Assembly (NCBI GenBank): GCA_024226455.1
Contig: JAAELR010000038.1
Span: forward strand, 1-64,000
Direction: 5' to 3'
From: Paracoccaceae bacterium
Lineage (GTDB): Bacteria; Pseudomonadota; Alphaproteobacteria; Rhodobacterales; Rhodobacteraceae
Length of the DNA stretch: 64,000 bases
Position numbers and translations under genes: made by a program. Position 1 is the first letter of the stretch. Each line of letters begins with the position of its first letter. Shown here piece by piece: positions 35,000 through 43,856 of the stretch. The notes under the pieces were generated by a model. It made no database searches, was not told where the DNA came from, and was given only the letters and a program-made list of their open reading frames with translations.

Positions 35000-36949
35000 A
35001 TGTCGGAACGCGTTTTCGATCCCTTCGAGCCCGAAGAAACCGTCGGCAAGCTCTGGCATGCCTATGCCAGTCGGCTTGATGCGCCCGAGGCGCATGAGGC
35101 GGCGGGCGTGCGTCTTGATGAGATCGAGGGCCGGCTCGGCGTGTTCTTTCGCGGCCTCGGCGGTGCGCCGGGGGCCGAGATCAAGCCTGCCCCGGTGGAA
35201 AGCCGGCATCACCGCCTGTCGCTGCGCCGGGCGCTCGGCACCTGGCGCGAGCGCGAAGCCCGGCCCAGCTTTGACGGCGAGGCGCTGCGTCTGCCCGAGA
35301 TCATCGCCCAGTTCCCCGAGCGAGAGGCCAACGCCGCGCTCTATTTCTGGCTTGCCGCCGCAGTGGCCCACGCGCCCGAGCCGGTGGCAGAGCGCGACCC
35401 GCTGCGCGCCGATATCCGCGCCTTGCAGAGTGCGGTTCAGATGACGCGCTCTACCCTGGTCGCCTGCCCCGGATTGCGCGGCTTTCACGAGGTGCTGGTC
35501 GCCGCCAGCCGCAGTGCGCGCGCCGAAACCCATCTGCCGCGCGTCGAGGCGGCGGTCGAAGCGGCCATCGACCATCTGTTGGGCGGGCCCGAGCCCGGCA
35601 ACGCGCTGGCGCGCGACTATCTGATGATGATCCGCAGCCCCGATGCAGACCTGTCCGGGCTGAGGGGGCCCGCCAAGTACCGCCCGTTCCGCGCCGTGCC
35701 GCTCTGGCCCGATCTGCGGCCCATGCCGGTGCGGGTATCCGCGGATCGTATGGACGAAGGGCACGAACAGGGCAGTGGCGCCGATGAGCAGGAGGGCCGC
35801 AAACGCGCCCGGCGCAGCCAGTCGGACCTTGCCGAACGCCGCGACAGCCTGATCCTGCACCGTTTCGAGGCGATCTTCAGCTGGGTCGAAAGCCTGAACA
35901 TGAACCGCCGGGTCGAGGATGACGACGAGGACACCGCCCGCCGTGCCGCCGACGACCAGGACGAACTGGCGCTGGGGCAGGTGTCGAAAAAGACCGCGAC
36001 ACGGCTGAAATTCCACCTCGATCTCAGCCCCGAGGACGCCGACCGCGAGAAGTTGTCGGGAGAGCATCTCTATCCCGAATGGGACCACCGCAAGGCGGCC
36101 TATATCCCCGATCATGCCCGGGTACTGTCGAGCATGGCCGACATCTCTGAGGACCTGCCCGATTTCCAAAAGGACCCGGCGGCGCGGCGGCGCATCCGGG
36201 CGGTAAAACGCCAGTTCGAGGCGCTGCGCCCGGCCCGGGTGATCCTGCCGCGGCAGTTGGATGGCGACGAGCTGGATATCGAGGCCGCGATTGCTGCGCA
36301 GGTCGAGCTGCGCGCCACCGGCGAGGCGAACGACCGGGTCTACCGCGCCCAGCGCCGGCAGGAACGCGACCTGGCGGTGTCGGTGCTGATGGACACCTCA
36401 CGCTCGACCGAAAGCGATATCGGCAACCGCATGGTGATCGATGTCGAGAAAGAGGCGCTGACCGCACTGGCCTGGGGGCTCGACGCCTGCGGCGACGATT
36501 TCGCCATCCACACGTTCAGTTCGTTGAAACGCGACCGGGTGTTTATGCTGGGCTGCAAGGAATTCGACGAGAAGATGGGCAGCACCGTCGAGGCGCGCAT
36601 CGCCGGGCTGACGCCGTCGTTCTACACACGTCTGGGTGCCGCGATCCGGCACAGCTCTGCCGAGTTGGCCGACCGGCCGCACCGGCGCCGGCTGCTGCTG
36701 GTGATCACCGACGGCAAACCCAACGATCTGGACCATTACGAGGGCCGCCACGGTATCGAGGACAGCCGCATGGCGGTGCGCGAGGCGCGTCGCCGCGGAC
36801 AGGCGGTGCAAGGGGTGGTGGTCGACGCCAAGGGGCAGGCCTGGTTTTCGCGCATATTCGGGGCTGACGGCTTTTCGATGGTGCCCGACCCGGGCAAACT
36901 GACCGCGGCCCTGCCCCAGATCTACCGCCAGATCACGGGGGGCGCATGA
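35000..36949 (+). CDS. norD: vWA-domain protein for NO reductase activation
   Basis: 649 residues. The C-terminal von Willebrand A domain (about 445-645) has the metal-ion motif MDTSRST and the later TDGKPND aspartates. The N-terminal part is helical and charged. It pairs with the NorQ ATPase. Overlaps norE by 4 bases (ATGA). Confidence 0.95.
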   Translation: MSERVFDPFEPEETVGKLWHAYASRLDAPEAHEAAGVRLDEIEGRLGVFFRGLGGAPGAEIKPAPVESRHHRLSLRRALGTWREREARPSFDGEALRLPEIIAQFPEREANAALYFWLAAAVAHAPEPVAERDPLRADIRALQSAVQMTRSTLVACPGLRGFHEVLVAASRSARAETHLPRVEAAVEAAIDHLLGGPEPGNALARDYLMMIRSPDADLSGLRGPAKYRPFRAVPLWPDLRPMPVRVSADRMDEGHEQGSGADEQEGRKRARRSQSDLAERRDSLILHRFEAIFSWVESLNMNRRVEDDDEDTARRAADDQDELALGQVSKKTATRLKFHLDLSPEDADREKLSGEHLYPEWDHRKAAYIPDHARVLSSMADISEDLPDFQKDPAARRRIRAVKRQFEALRPARVILPRQLDGDELDIEAAIAAQVELRATGEANDRVYRAQRRQERDLAVSVLMDTSRSTESDIGNRMVIDVEKEALTALAWGLDACGDDFAIHTFSSLKRDRVFMLGCKEFDEKMGSTVEARIAGLTPSFYTRLGAAIRHSSAELADRPHRRRLLLVITDGKPNDLDHYEGRHGIEDSRMAVREARRRGQAVQGVVVDAKGQAWFSRIFGADGFSMVPDPGKLTAALPQIYRQITGGA

Positions 36950-37497
36950 GCCAGTCAGGGGCAAACGCGCTGGAAGAACTGCCGGGCGAGTTGATGATCT
37001 GGGTGCTGATCGTCAGCGAGCTTTTGGTGTTCGGCGCCGGGCTTTTGGCCTATCTGGCGGTGCGCGCCACCGATCCGGCGGGCTTTGCCGCCGATCAGGA
37101 CAGCCTGAACCGGGTGGCCGGCGCGGTCAACACGGTGGTGCTGGTCACTTCGGGCTTTTGCGCGGCTCGCGCAGCACAGGCCGCCGGCAACAACCTGCGC
37201 GCTACCCGCGCGTGGCTGGCCGGAGCCTTTGCGCTGGGCGTGGTGTTCCTGGTGGTGAAATGGACGGAATACGCCGAAAAGGCGCAACACGGGATCGGCA
37301 TCGAAAGCGGCGATTTCTTCACCTTCTACTACCTTCTGACCGGGTTTCACGCCATGCACGTCGCCGCCGGGCTGGTGATCTTCGTGCTGCTGGCCTGGCG
37401 CCCGACCCGAGGCAATACCGAGACCGGCGCCGCGTTCTGGCACATGGTCGATCTGGTCTGGGTGCTGCTGTTCCCGATCATCTATCTGGTGAGGTGA
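36946..37497 (+). CDS. norE: NorE, cytochrome c oxidase subunit III-like membrane protein
   Basis: 183 residues and about five membrane helices, resembling oxidase subunit III (FHAMHVAAGLVIF, FWHMVDLVWVLLFPIIYLV). NorE and NorF promote full NO reductase activity in Paracoccus by an unclear mechanism. Follows norD by overlap. Confidence 0.92.
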   Translation: MSQSGANALEELPGELMIWVLIVSELLVFGAGLLAYLAVRATDPAGFAADQDSLNRVAGAVNTVVLVTSGFCAARAAQAAGNNLRATRAWLAGAFALGVVFLVVKWTEYAEKAQHGIGIESGDFFTFYYLLTGFHAMHVAAGLVIFVLLAWRPTRGNTETGAAFWHMVDLVWVLLFPIIYLVR

Positions 37498-37501
37498 GCG
37501 C

Positions 37502-37759
37502 ATGGCACCCCTGACACGCGCATTCGTGATGCTCGTCGGCCTCAGCCTGGGCACGACCTTGCTGGCCCGGCTGGCGCCCGGCACCGGACCGGCACTGGTG
37601 GCGGCGTTTCTGGTGCTGGCGGGATGGAAGGCGCGGGTGATCCTGAACGACTATCTGGGGCTGCGCCCGTCGCGGGTCTGGCGGCGCGGCTTCAACGCCA
37701 TCGTCACCGGATTTCTGATGCTGGGGTTCGGGATCTACCTGCTACCGCTGCTGACGTGA
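37502..37759 (+). CDS. norF: NorF, small membrane protein
   Basis: 85 residues with three predicted membrane helices and a central WKARVILNDYLGLR motif shared with oxidase subunit IV-like/NorF proteins. Four-base gap after norE. Last gene of the nor operon, convergent with nnrR. Confidence 0.82.
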   Translation: MAPLTRAFVMLVGLSLGTTLLARLAPGTGPALVAAFLVLAGWKARVILNDYLGLRPSRVWRRGFNAIVTGFLMLGFGIYLLPLLT

Positions 37760-37828
37760 ACCGCAGGCCTGAGAGTGGCGACGGGGCGGTCAGCGCATGG
37801 CAGAGGGGCACTGCGCGCCAAGGCCGCA

Positions 37829-38569
37829 TCAGTGCCGCACATGCCCGTGATGCTGGCTCTCTTCGTCGGACACGAAATCCTTGAGCCGACCGATATCGCT
37901 TACCGCAACGCTGTGGCGCGATACGGTGACACCCTGCTGGCGCAGGCTGGCGAAGGACCGGGACAGGCTCTCGGGTTTCATCCCCAGCCGCTTGGCGATC
38001 AGCACCTTGTCATAAGGCAGAACCAGCGTACAGGCGCCCTCATCCACCGGCGCCAGTGAAATCAGGAAGGTTGCCAGCCGCTGCACGCCCGACAGAGCCT
38101 TGAGGTTTTCGATCTCCAACACCAGTTCGTGCAGGTGGTTGAAGGTCGATCCCAGCATCGCCAGGGCAAGTTCGGGGTCGCCGCGCAGGGCCTCGGACAC
38201 AACCCGCGCATCGACCTGGATCAGGACACTGTCCTGCACCGCCTCTACCGTCACCGGGTATAGCCCTTCCTTCAGCGCCACCGCTTCGCCAAAGGAATTG
38301 CCCTCGGAAAACACCGCCACCACGATCTCGTCGCCGCCGGGGGTCAACCGCACCAGTTTCACACACCCGACCAGAATCACATACATGTGGCTTGCCGGGT
38401 CGCCTTGCAGAAACAGGGTCTCGCCGCGGCGGACATTGCGCTTGTGGCTGTCGGACAGGATCCGGGAGAGCATCGCGGACGGTACATTCTTGAAAAGAAC
38501 CGATCCGCGGGCCTTTTCCATTTCCGCTTGTGTCAACACTGCAAATGCGCCCCCGGTTGTTCCCGACAC
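37829..38569 (-). CDS. nnrR: Crp/Fnr-family regulator, NnrR/Dnr type
   Basis: 246 residues: cyclic-nucleotide-binding-like barrel (about 25-140) and a winged helix-turn-helix (IAKRLGMKPESLSRSFASLRQQG). There is no N-terminal four-cysteine cluster, so it is not an oxygen-sensing FNR with an iron-sulphur centre; Dnr/NnrR proteins of this class sense NO, probably through heme. Location between nor and nos and the dyads before all cluster genes make it the likely activator. The C-terminal tail is histidine-rich (SQHHGHVRH), unusual for the family. An NnrR box lies 70-83 bp upstream of its own start, allowing autoregulation. Confidence 0.88.
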   Translation of the reverse strand: MSGTTGGAFAVLTQAEMEKARGSVLFKNVPSAMLSRILSDSHKRNVRRGETLFLQGDPASHMYVILVGCVKLVRLTPGGDEIVVAVFSEGNSFGEAVALKEGLYPVTVEAVQDSVLIQVDARVVSEALRGDPELALAMLGSTFNHLHELVLEIENLKALSGVQRLATFLISLAPVDEGACTLVLPYDKVLIAKRLGMKPESLSRSFASLRQQGVTVSRHSVAVSDIGRLKDFVSDEESQHHGHVRH

Positions 38570-38638
38570 GCGCAGTTACAGCGGTATCCTGACCAGATAC
38601 AAGGCCAACCCTGCGCCGGGGAAATCATCGCTCTGAGT

Positions 38639-38652
38639 TTGACGAAAATCAA
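38639..38652. promoter_or_regulatory. FNR/NnrR-type box between nnrR and the UbiE/MenA operon
   Basis: TTGACGAAAATCAA, full 5-4-5 match, in the 140-bp divergent gap. It is centred 76 bp from the nnrR start and 64 bp from the start at 38710, so it can serve either or both. Confidence 0.8.
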
Positions 38653-38709
38653 GCAAGCCGATACTGCATTGTTTTAGAGTCGCTGCAACGGGACGAAGGA
38701 GATAACTCT

Positions 38710-38916
38710 ATGCGTATGGTGGCGATAGCGGCGGCGTGGTTTTTTTCGCAGACGAGCCTTGCATTGGCACATCACGACAAGACGCCCCTGCGCGAAGCCG
38801 TGCTGCAGGGGCATTCGCATGACGTCGGCGGTGCGACAATATGGTTGCTGGTGGCAGCCATCGCGCTGGTTCTGGCCCTGGTTGCGGTGCAGAAATCAGT
38901 GTTTCGCAAGCGATGA
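38710..38916 (+). CDS. Small membrane protein with histidine-rich periplasmic segment
   Basis: 68 residues. A signal-like hydrophobic N-terminus ends near LALA-HH (residue 20), a short segment has five histidines (AHHDK, QGHSHD), and one membrane helix (about 43-62) ends with basic FRKR. Clear ACGAAGGAG ribosome site. No family recognised. First gene of a four-gene overlapping operon behind an NnrR-type box. The histidines might bind metal; this is inference. Confidence 0.72.
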   Translation: MRMVAIAAAWFFSQTSLALAHHDKTPLREAVLQGHSHDVGGATIWLLVAAIALVLALVAVQKSVFRKR

Positions 38917-39170
38917 CCGCAAGGTCCGGGTATGACGGGGACAGCGGTCGTTGGCCGGTGTGGAAGATCGGCGTGGTGATTTATCCTCTGGCGGTGGGGG
39001 CCGCTGCAGTGAACGTCTTTTTTGCCGGGCTGATGGGGCAGGCGGTGGGGCTGCAGGCCTTGTCGCCGGTGGCTGCCTGTCTGGCCGGTGTCGTGGTGGG
39101 AGCGCCCTTTGCCTGGATCGTGGCGCGCTGGCTGCGCGGGCTGATCGACAAAGCCGAGGACGAGGCGTGA
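38913..39170 (+). CDS. Small two-helix membrane protein of unknown function
   Basis: 85 residues with two membrane helices (about 16-38 and 42-65). The start ATG overlaps the stop of the gene before it (ATGA) and its stop shares a base with the ubiE-like ATG, so it is translationally coupled both ways. I do not recognise the family. The compact size suggests an accessory or assembly role for a membrane complex. Confidence 0.7.
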   Translation: MTARSGYDGDSGRWPVWKIGVVIYPLAVGAAAVNVFFAGLMGQAVGLQALSPVAACLAGVVVGAPFAWIVARWLRGLIDKAEDEA

Positions 39171-39934
39171 TGCGCGCGAAACCGGCGCGGGCAGAAGCCC
39201 TGGATGAACTGCGCCAAACCTTCGGCGACCGACCGGTTACACAAGCCGAGCGGCGAGACGAGGTCACCGCGCTTTTCGACCGGATCGCACCGCGCTACGA
39301 CCTGATGAACGATCTGATGAGTTTCGGCCTGCACCGGCTGTGGAAACGGGCGATGGTGCGGCTGGCGGTCAAGCAGATTCGTGGCCGCGAGGGCTCGCTG
39401 ATCGACCTGGCCGGCGGCACCGGCGACATCGCGCTGGCGGTCAGGGCCGCCGTCCCGGCGCGCGAGGTGATCGTCGCCGACGCCAGCGCCGGCATGCTGG
39501 CCGAGGCGCGGCGCCGCGGCGGCGATACGCTGGGATACCTGCAGGCCGAGGGCGAGGCGCTACCTGTGGAAAGCGCCAGCGCCGCCGGGGTGACGCTGAG
39601 CTTCGGTTTGCGCAACATGACCGACCCGGCCCTGGCGCTGCAGGAATGCGCCCGGGTGCTGGCACCTGGCAGCAGCCTGATCTTGCTGGAATTTTCCCGC
39701 CCCGCCACGTGGTTTTCGCCGTTCTACACACTGCATTCGCGCTATGTGATCCCCGCGCTCGGGGCGCTGGTGGCGCGTGATCGCAGCGCCTATGGCTATC
39801 TGGTCCAGTCGATCCGCCGCTTTCCCGCCGCCGGAGACATCGCGCGCGAGCTGGAGCACGCCGGTTTCCGGGTTGCCCTCACCAGGCGCCTGATGTTCGG
39901 CGTCGCGGTTCTGCATGTGGCCGAGGTGATATGA
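39170..39934 (+). CDS. ubiE: UbiE/MenG-family quinone C-methyltransferase
   Basis: 254 residues with the UbiE layout: FDRIAPRYDLMNDLMSFGLH, SAM-binding LIDLAGGTGDIAL, LSFGLRNMTDP and a conserved C-terminal region. The family methylates demethylmenaquinone and the benzoquinol ring of ubiquinone precursors. The position inside a denitrification island, coupled by overlap to a MenA-like gene, is unexpected for a housekeeping enzyme, so it may be a specialised paralogue. Whether the chromosome carries another ubiE cannot be seen. Confidence 0.88.
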   Translation: MRAKPARAEALDELRQTFGDRPVTQAERRDEVTALFDRIAPRYDLMNDLMSFGLHRLWKRAMVRLAVKQIRGREGSLIDLAGGTGDIALAVRAAVPAREVIVADASAGMLAEARRRGGDTLGYLQAEGEALPVESASAAGVTLSFGLRNMTDPALALQECARVLAPGSSLILLEFSRPATWFSPFYTLHSRYVIPALGALVARDRSAYGYLVQSIRRFPAAGDIARELEHAGFRVALTRRLMFGVAVLHVAEVI

Positions 39935-40866
39935 CCGTTTCGGCCCCTACCGCCGCCCAGACCCTGCTGGCCGACCGTCTGGCCCGGCTGCCGCGCCCGG
40001 TACTCTGGGTGATCGCGGCGCGGGTCAAGACGCTGGGCCTGTCGCTGGCGCCGGTGGCGGCGGGCAGTTGGCTGGCAGCGCAATCGGGCGGCTGGCGCGC
40101 CGAGGTCATGGCTGCGGCGATGGCGGCGGCTGCGGCTATCCAGATTGGCACCAACCTGTGGAATGACGCGGCGGATGCGGGCAGCGGGGTCGACGGACCG
40201 GGCCGGCTGGGGCCGCCACGGCTGACATCGCTGGGGCTGCTGCAGCCAGGCCAGGTGCGCAAGGCGGCGGCAGGGATCTTTGCGCTGGCAGCACTGCTGG
40301 GCTTGTGGCTGGCCCTGATCGGCGGCTGGCCGATCGTGGCCATAGGGCTGGTGTCGCTGGCCCTGGGATACCTCTATTCGATGGGGCCGCGCCCGCTGTC
40401 CGGCACTCCGCTCGGAGAGCTTCTGGTGATCGGGTTTTTCGGCGTGGTCGCGGTGGCCGGCACCGTACATCTGCACGGGCTGCCGGTGACGGGCCGGGCG
40501 CTGGCGCTGGGTCTGATCACGGGGTTTCCGGCGGCGGCGGTGCTGCTGATCAACAACCACCGAGACCGGGTCGGCGACGCCCGGGCTGGGCGCCGTACGC
40601 TGGCGATTGTCACCGGCGAACGGGTGTCGCGCGGGCTTTACGCGGCCCTGATATCGGCGGCTCTGGCCGGGGCAATCCTGTTCGGCGGCTCCTGCGGCGC
40701 AAGCCTGCTGGCGCTGGCGCCCGCCATGTTGCTGGGCGCCGGTCTGGTGCTGGCAATGGCGCGACTGCCGGTCTCGGCGGCGCTGAACCGGCTGATCCCC
40801 GGCACGGCAGTGTTTCAGCTGATGCTGCTTGCGGGCATCGTGGCCGGTCCGGCGCTTTGCACCTGA
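39931..40866 (+). CDS. menA: MenA-like UbiA-superfamily prenyltransferase
   Basis: 311 residues and about eight membrane helices. The first prenyl-diphosphate motif reads NLWNDAADAGSGVD and the second NNHRDRVGDARAGRRTL, both in the MenA (1,4-dihydroxy-2-naphthoate prenyltransferase) form rather than the UbiA or CtaB form. LGELLVIGFFGVVAVAGT also matches MenA. Alphaproteobacteria of this type normally use ubiquinone, so a MenA homologue with a UbiE partner is noteworthy. It could prenylate a naphthoate or another aromatic acid. Overlaps ubiE by 4 bases; ends 18 bases before the convergent PCuAC gene. Confidence 0.82.
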   Translation: MTVSAPTAAQTLLADRLARLPRPVLWVIAARVKTLGLSLAPVAAGSWLAAQSGGWRAEVMAAAMAAAAAIQIGTNLWNDAADAGSGVDGPGRLGPPRLTSLGLLQPGQVRKAAAGIFALAALLGLWLALIGGWPIVAIGLVSLALGYLYSMGPRPLSGTPLGELLVIGFFGVVAVAGTVHLHGLPVTGRALALGLITGFPAAAVLLINNHRDRVGDARAGRRTLAIVTGERVSRGLYAALISAALAGAILFGGSCGASLLALAPAMLLGAGLVLAMARLPVSAALNRLIPGTAVFQLMLLAGIVAGPALCT

Positions 40867-40884
40867 CCGGCCGGGGTCGATTTC

Positions 40885-41340
40885 CTATTCGGTTGCGCCG
40901 GGGCCCTTGACCGGCAGCGATATCTGCACTTCGCCGGCCTGCTCGAAGATCAGCGTCGCCTCTACCGTCTCGCCCTCGACAAGCTGCCCGGTGAGACCGA
41001 TAAACATCAGATGCAGCCCGCCGGGCTTCAACACGGCCTCTCCGCCCGCGGGAATGTCAATTGCCTCGACCTTGCGCATCCGCATGACACCGTCATCGTG
41101 GATATGGGTGTGCAACTCGGACCGCTCGCAGGCCTCTGATGCGAAGCCGAGCAGCCGGTCGGCCGGCCCGGTAGAGCGAATCGTCATGAACCCGGCCCCC
41201 GCGCGCGCCATCTTCGGAGAGGCGCGGGTGAAACCGCCGGTGATTTCCAGCGATTCGGTGATGGTTTCCTGTCCCAGCACCGGGGCCCCGGCAAAGGCGA
41301 GGGCTGCGGTTGTGGATGCAATGAATGAACGGCGGTGCAT
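40885..41340 (-). CDS. PCu(A)C-type periplasmic copper chaperone
   Basis: About 151 residues with a signal peptide starting MHRRSF (an in-frame ATG at 41358 adds six residues; AGGAAA precedes 41340 better). The Cu(I) motif H-x-M and M...H-x-M is spread over LHTHIHDDGVMRMRKV and GGLHLMF, as in PCuAC proteins. These deliver copper to CuA or CuB sites. It is divergent from nosZ with a shared FNR box, so a role in loading the NosZ copper centres is likely. Confidence 0.88.
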   Translation of the reverse strand: MHRRSFIASTTAALAFAGAPVLGQETITESLEITGGFTRASPKMARAGAGFMTIRSTGPADRLLGFASEACERSELHTHIHDDGVMRMRKVEAIDIPAGGEAVLKPGGLHLMFIGLTGQLVEGETVEATLIFEQAGEVQISLPVKGPGATE

Positions 41341-41415
41341 GGCGGCTGATTTCCTCATTCTTCTGGGCGCCGGGGCGGGATATTTCTGCTTTAGGGCGGG
41401 GCAGATCGACCCTCT

Positions 41416-41429
41416 TTGATATCGATCAA
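41416..41429. promoter_or_regulatory. Perfect FNR-type box between PCuAC and nosZ
   Basis: TTGATATCGATCAA, the exact FNR consensus TTGAT-N4-ATCAA, centred 113 bp before nosZ and 82 bp before the PCuAC start. The half-sites differ from the GTCAA type seen before nir and nor genes, hinting at control by FNR as well as NnrR. Confidence 0.85.
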
Positions 41430-41535
41430 GTTACTCGGCGCAAAAAAATGTTTCCAAGGGGCGACACCGGTCCCGGGCACCGGTGGCGGCCTGTCTGTGA
41501 CATGCCTGTAAACGCCCGGAAAACGAGGACGCACA

Positions 41536-43833
41536 ATGACCAACAACATTCGCAAACGCCTTGCGGCGACAGCGGGCGTTGTCACCTTGGGCCTTGGCCT
41601 TACCGTGAATGCGGTATCGGCCGAGAACCTGGACGAGGTGATGGCGCGCCGCGGATTGTCCCAACAGGACCTCCTTGCCGCGGCCAAGACTTATACGCCC
41701 TCGGGGGGCCGGGACGAGTTCATCGTCTTCTCCTCCGGTGGCCAATCAGGACAAGTCATCGTTTACGGCGTGCCGTCGATGCGGATCCTGAAATACGTCT
41801 CGGCTTTCACACCCGAACCCTGGCAGGGCTTTGGGTTCGATGAGGAATCCAAGGCGATTTTAGAAAGCGCCAAGGTGGACGGCCGCGAGATTCAATGGGG
41901 CGACACCCACCATCCCGCCATTACCGAGACCGATGGCGACCTGGACGGTGAGTGGCTGTTCATTAACGACAAATCCGCACCCCGGATTGCCGTGATCTCG
42001 CTGCACGACTTCGAAACCCAGCAGATCGTGGTCAACCCGATCATGCAATCCGAGCACGGCGGCGCCTTCGTCACGCCGAACTCGGAATACGTGATCGAGG
42101 CCGCCCAGTATCCGGGTGTTCTTGGCCGCGGCTTTGCGCCGCTGTCGGAATTCAACGAAAAGTTCCGCGGCGCCGTGACCTACTGGAAGTTCGACCGCGA
42201 AGCCGGCCGGATCCAGCCGGGGCAAAGCTTCTCGCTGGAACTGCCACCTTACAGCCAGGACCTTTCGGATGCCGGTAAGGGCGTATCCGAGGGCTGGTCG
42301 TTCACCAACTCGTTCTGTGCCGAGCGTTACGTAGGCGGCATCGAACTGGGCCGCCCGCCGTTCGAGGCAGGCTGCTCGCAGGCCGACACCGACTTCTTGC
42401 ATGTAATCAACTGGAGGAAGGCGGAAGAGGTTTATAAGGCCGGCAAGGTCACCATGATCAACGATCACCCGGTGATCATGATGGATACCGCCATCGCCGA
42501 AGGCCTTGTCTACCTGATCGCAGAGCCCAAGTCGCCGCATGGCGTCGACGTTTCGCCGAACGGTGAATACATCATCGTCGGCGGCAAGCTCGACACCCAT
42601 GGCAGCGTTTACTCCTTCTCGAAGATCCAGGCCGCGATCGAGGCCGGCAAGTTCGCCGGAACCGACCCCTACGGTCTGCCGATCATCGCCATGGAAGACG
42701 CGATCCACGTTCAGGTGCCGCTGGGCCTTGGCCCGCTGCACACGCAGTATGACAGCCGCGAATGCAACGTGTTCACTTCGCTTTACGTGGACAGCCAAGT
42801 TGTGCGCTGGGACTATTGCGAAGGCAAGGTGCTCGACAAGATCTCGATCCACTACAACATCGGCCACCTGGTCGCGATGGAAGGCGAAGGCGTCAACCCG
42901 AAGGGCAAGTACCTGATTTCGCTCAACAAGTTGGCGATTGACCGGTTCAACCCCGTGGGTCCGCTGCACCCGCAGAACCACCAGTTGATCGACATCTCCG
43001 GCGACAAGATGGAGCTGCTCTACGACATGCCGATCCCGCTGGGCGAGCCGCACTACGCGACCGCTATCGCGGCAGAAAAGCTCAAGCCGCTTGTTCGTTA
43101 CCGTTACGGCACCAACAGCCGGACCGGTGGCAAGCACGAGGGCGCAGTGCGTCCCGGGCAAGAGCGCATCGAGCGTGACGGCACCCACGTCAAGGTCTAC
43201 ATGACCGCGATCCGGTCGCACTTTACGCCCGAGATCGTGGAAGTGAACGAAGGCGACACCGTCGAGTTCATCGTCACCAACTCGGAACGTGCCGAGGACG
43301 AAACCCATGGTTTCGCCGTGTCGACCTACAACGTCAACCTGTCACTGGAGCCGGGCAAGACCGCGACCGCCAAGATCGTCGCCGACCAGGCAGGCGTCTT
43401 CTCGTTCTACTGCACCGAGTTCTGCTCGGCGCTGCACCTCGAGATGACCGGCTTCCTGGTGGTCAAGCCTGAAGGGTATCAAGAGGCCTCGGCCGAGATC
43501 TCGGAAGGTACCTCCTATACCCAGGCTGACTATGACAAGCAGTACCAGACCAACCTGGACACCCAGGCCGTCATCGACAGCGTCGTCGCCTACATCACCG
43601 GGCGCAACTTCAAGGACTTCCCCGAAGTTGTCTCGTTGGTTGAAGACGCGGTTGACCAACTGAACTTTGCCGCCGAAGCACGTGCGAAGGCAGAGGAAAC
43701 AGCCCAGGCAGGAGACTGGCAGAACGCCACGCTCTGGGCCGGTCAATGGTGGCAGTATCAGGTCAAGGCCGCCGATATCGGCCTGCGCGCCAAGACCTTC
43801 CTGGACGAACACGGGGCGGTAGTAGTCGAATAG
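41536..43833 (+). CDS. nosZ: Nitrous oxide reductase, clade II (Sec-exported), with C-terminal extension
   Basis: 765 residues. Reduces N2O to N2 in the periplasm. The N-terminus MTNNIRKRLAATAG is a Sec-type signal, not the twin-arginine leader of clade I. CuZ histidines lie in WGDTHHP, SEHGGAF, SPHGVDV, LDTHGSV, PLHTQYD and YNIGH; the CuA site is C626TEFC630SALH634LEM637. About 128 residues follow M637, roughly 110 more than usual; this tail is helical, acidic and has no CxxCH. Genes nosB, nosG, nosH and two cytochromes downstream support clade II. An FNR box precedes it. Confidence 0.95.
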   Translation: MTNNIRKRLAATAGVVTLGLGLTVNAVSAENLDEVMARRGLSQQDLLAAAKTYTPSGGRDEFIVFSSGGQSGQVIVYGVPSMRILKYVSAFTPEPWQGFGFDEESKAILESAKVDGREIQWGDTHHPAITETDGDLDGEWLFINDKSAPRIAVISLHDFETQQIVVNPIMQSEHGGAFVTPNSEYVIEAAQYPGVLGRGFAPLSEFNEKFRGAVTYWKFDREAGRIQPGQSFSLELPPYSQDLSDAGKGVSEGWSFTNSFCAERYVGGIELGRPPFEAGCSQADTDFLHVINWRKAEEVYKAGKVTMINDHPVIMMDTAIAEGLVYLIAEPKSPHGVDVSPNGEYIIVGGKLDTHGSVYSFSKIQAAIEAGKFAGTDPYGLPIIAMEDAIHVQVPLGLGPLHTQYDSRECNVFTSLYVDSQVVRWDYCEGKVLDKISIHYNIGHLVAMEGEGVNPKGKYLISLNKLAIDRFNPVGPLHPQNHQLIDISGDKMELLYDMPIPLGEPHYATAIAAEKLKPLVRYRYGTNSRTGGKHEGAVRPGQERIERDGTHVKVYMTAIRSHFTPEIVEVNEGDTVEFIVTNSERAEDETHGFAVSTYNVNLSLEPGKTATAKIVADQAGVFSFYCTEFCSALHLEMTGFLVVKPEGYQEASAEISEGTSYTQADYDKQYQTNLDTQAVIDSVVAYITGRNFKDFPEVVSLVEDAVDQLNFAAEARAKAEETAQAGDWQNATLWAGQWWQYQVKAADIGLRAKTFLDEHGAVVVE

Positions 43834-43856
43834 CGGCTACCCCGGAACAAAGAAAG

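Noticed and set aside
41536-43833. Reading nosZ as the common clade I enzyme
   Set aside because: No twin-arginine leader, no nosR, and the cluster contains nosB, nosG, nosH and cytochromes typical of clade II.
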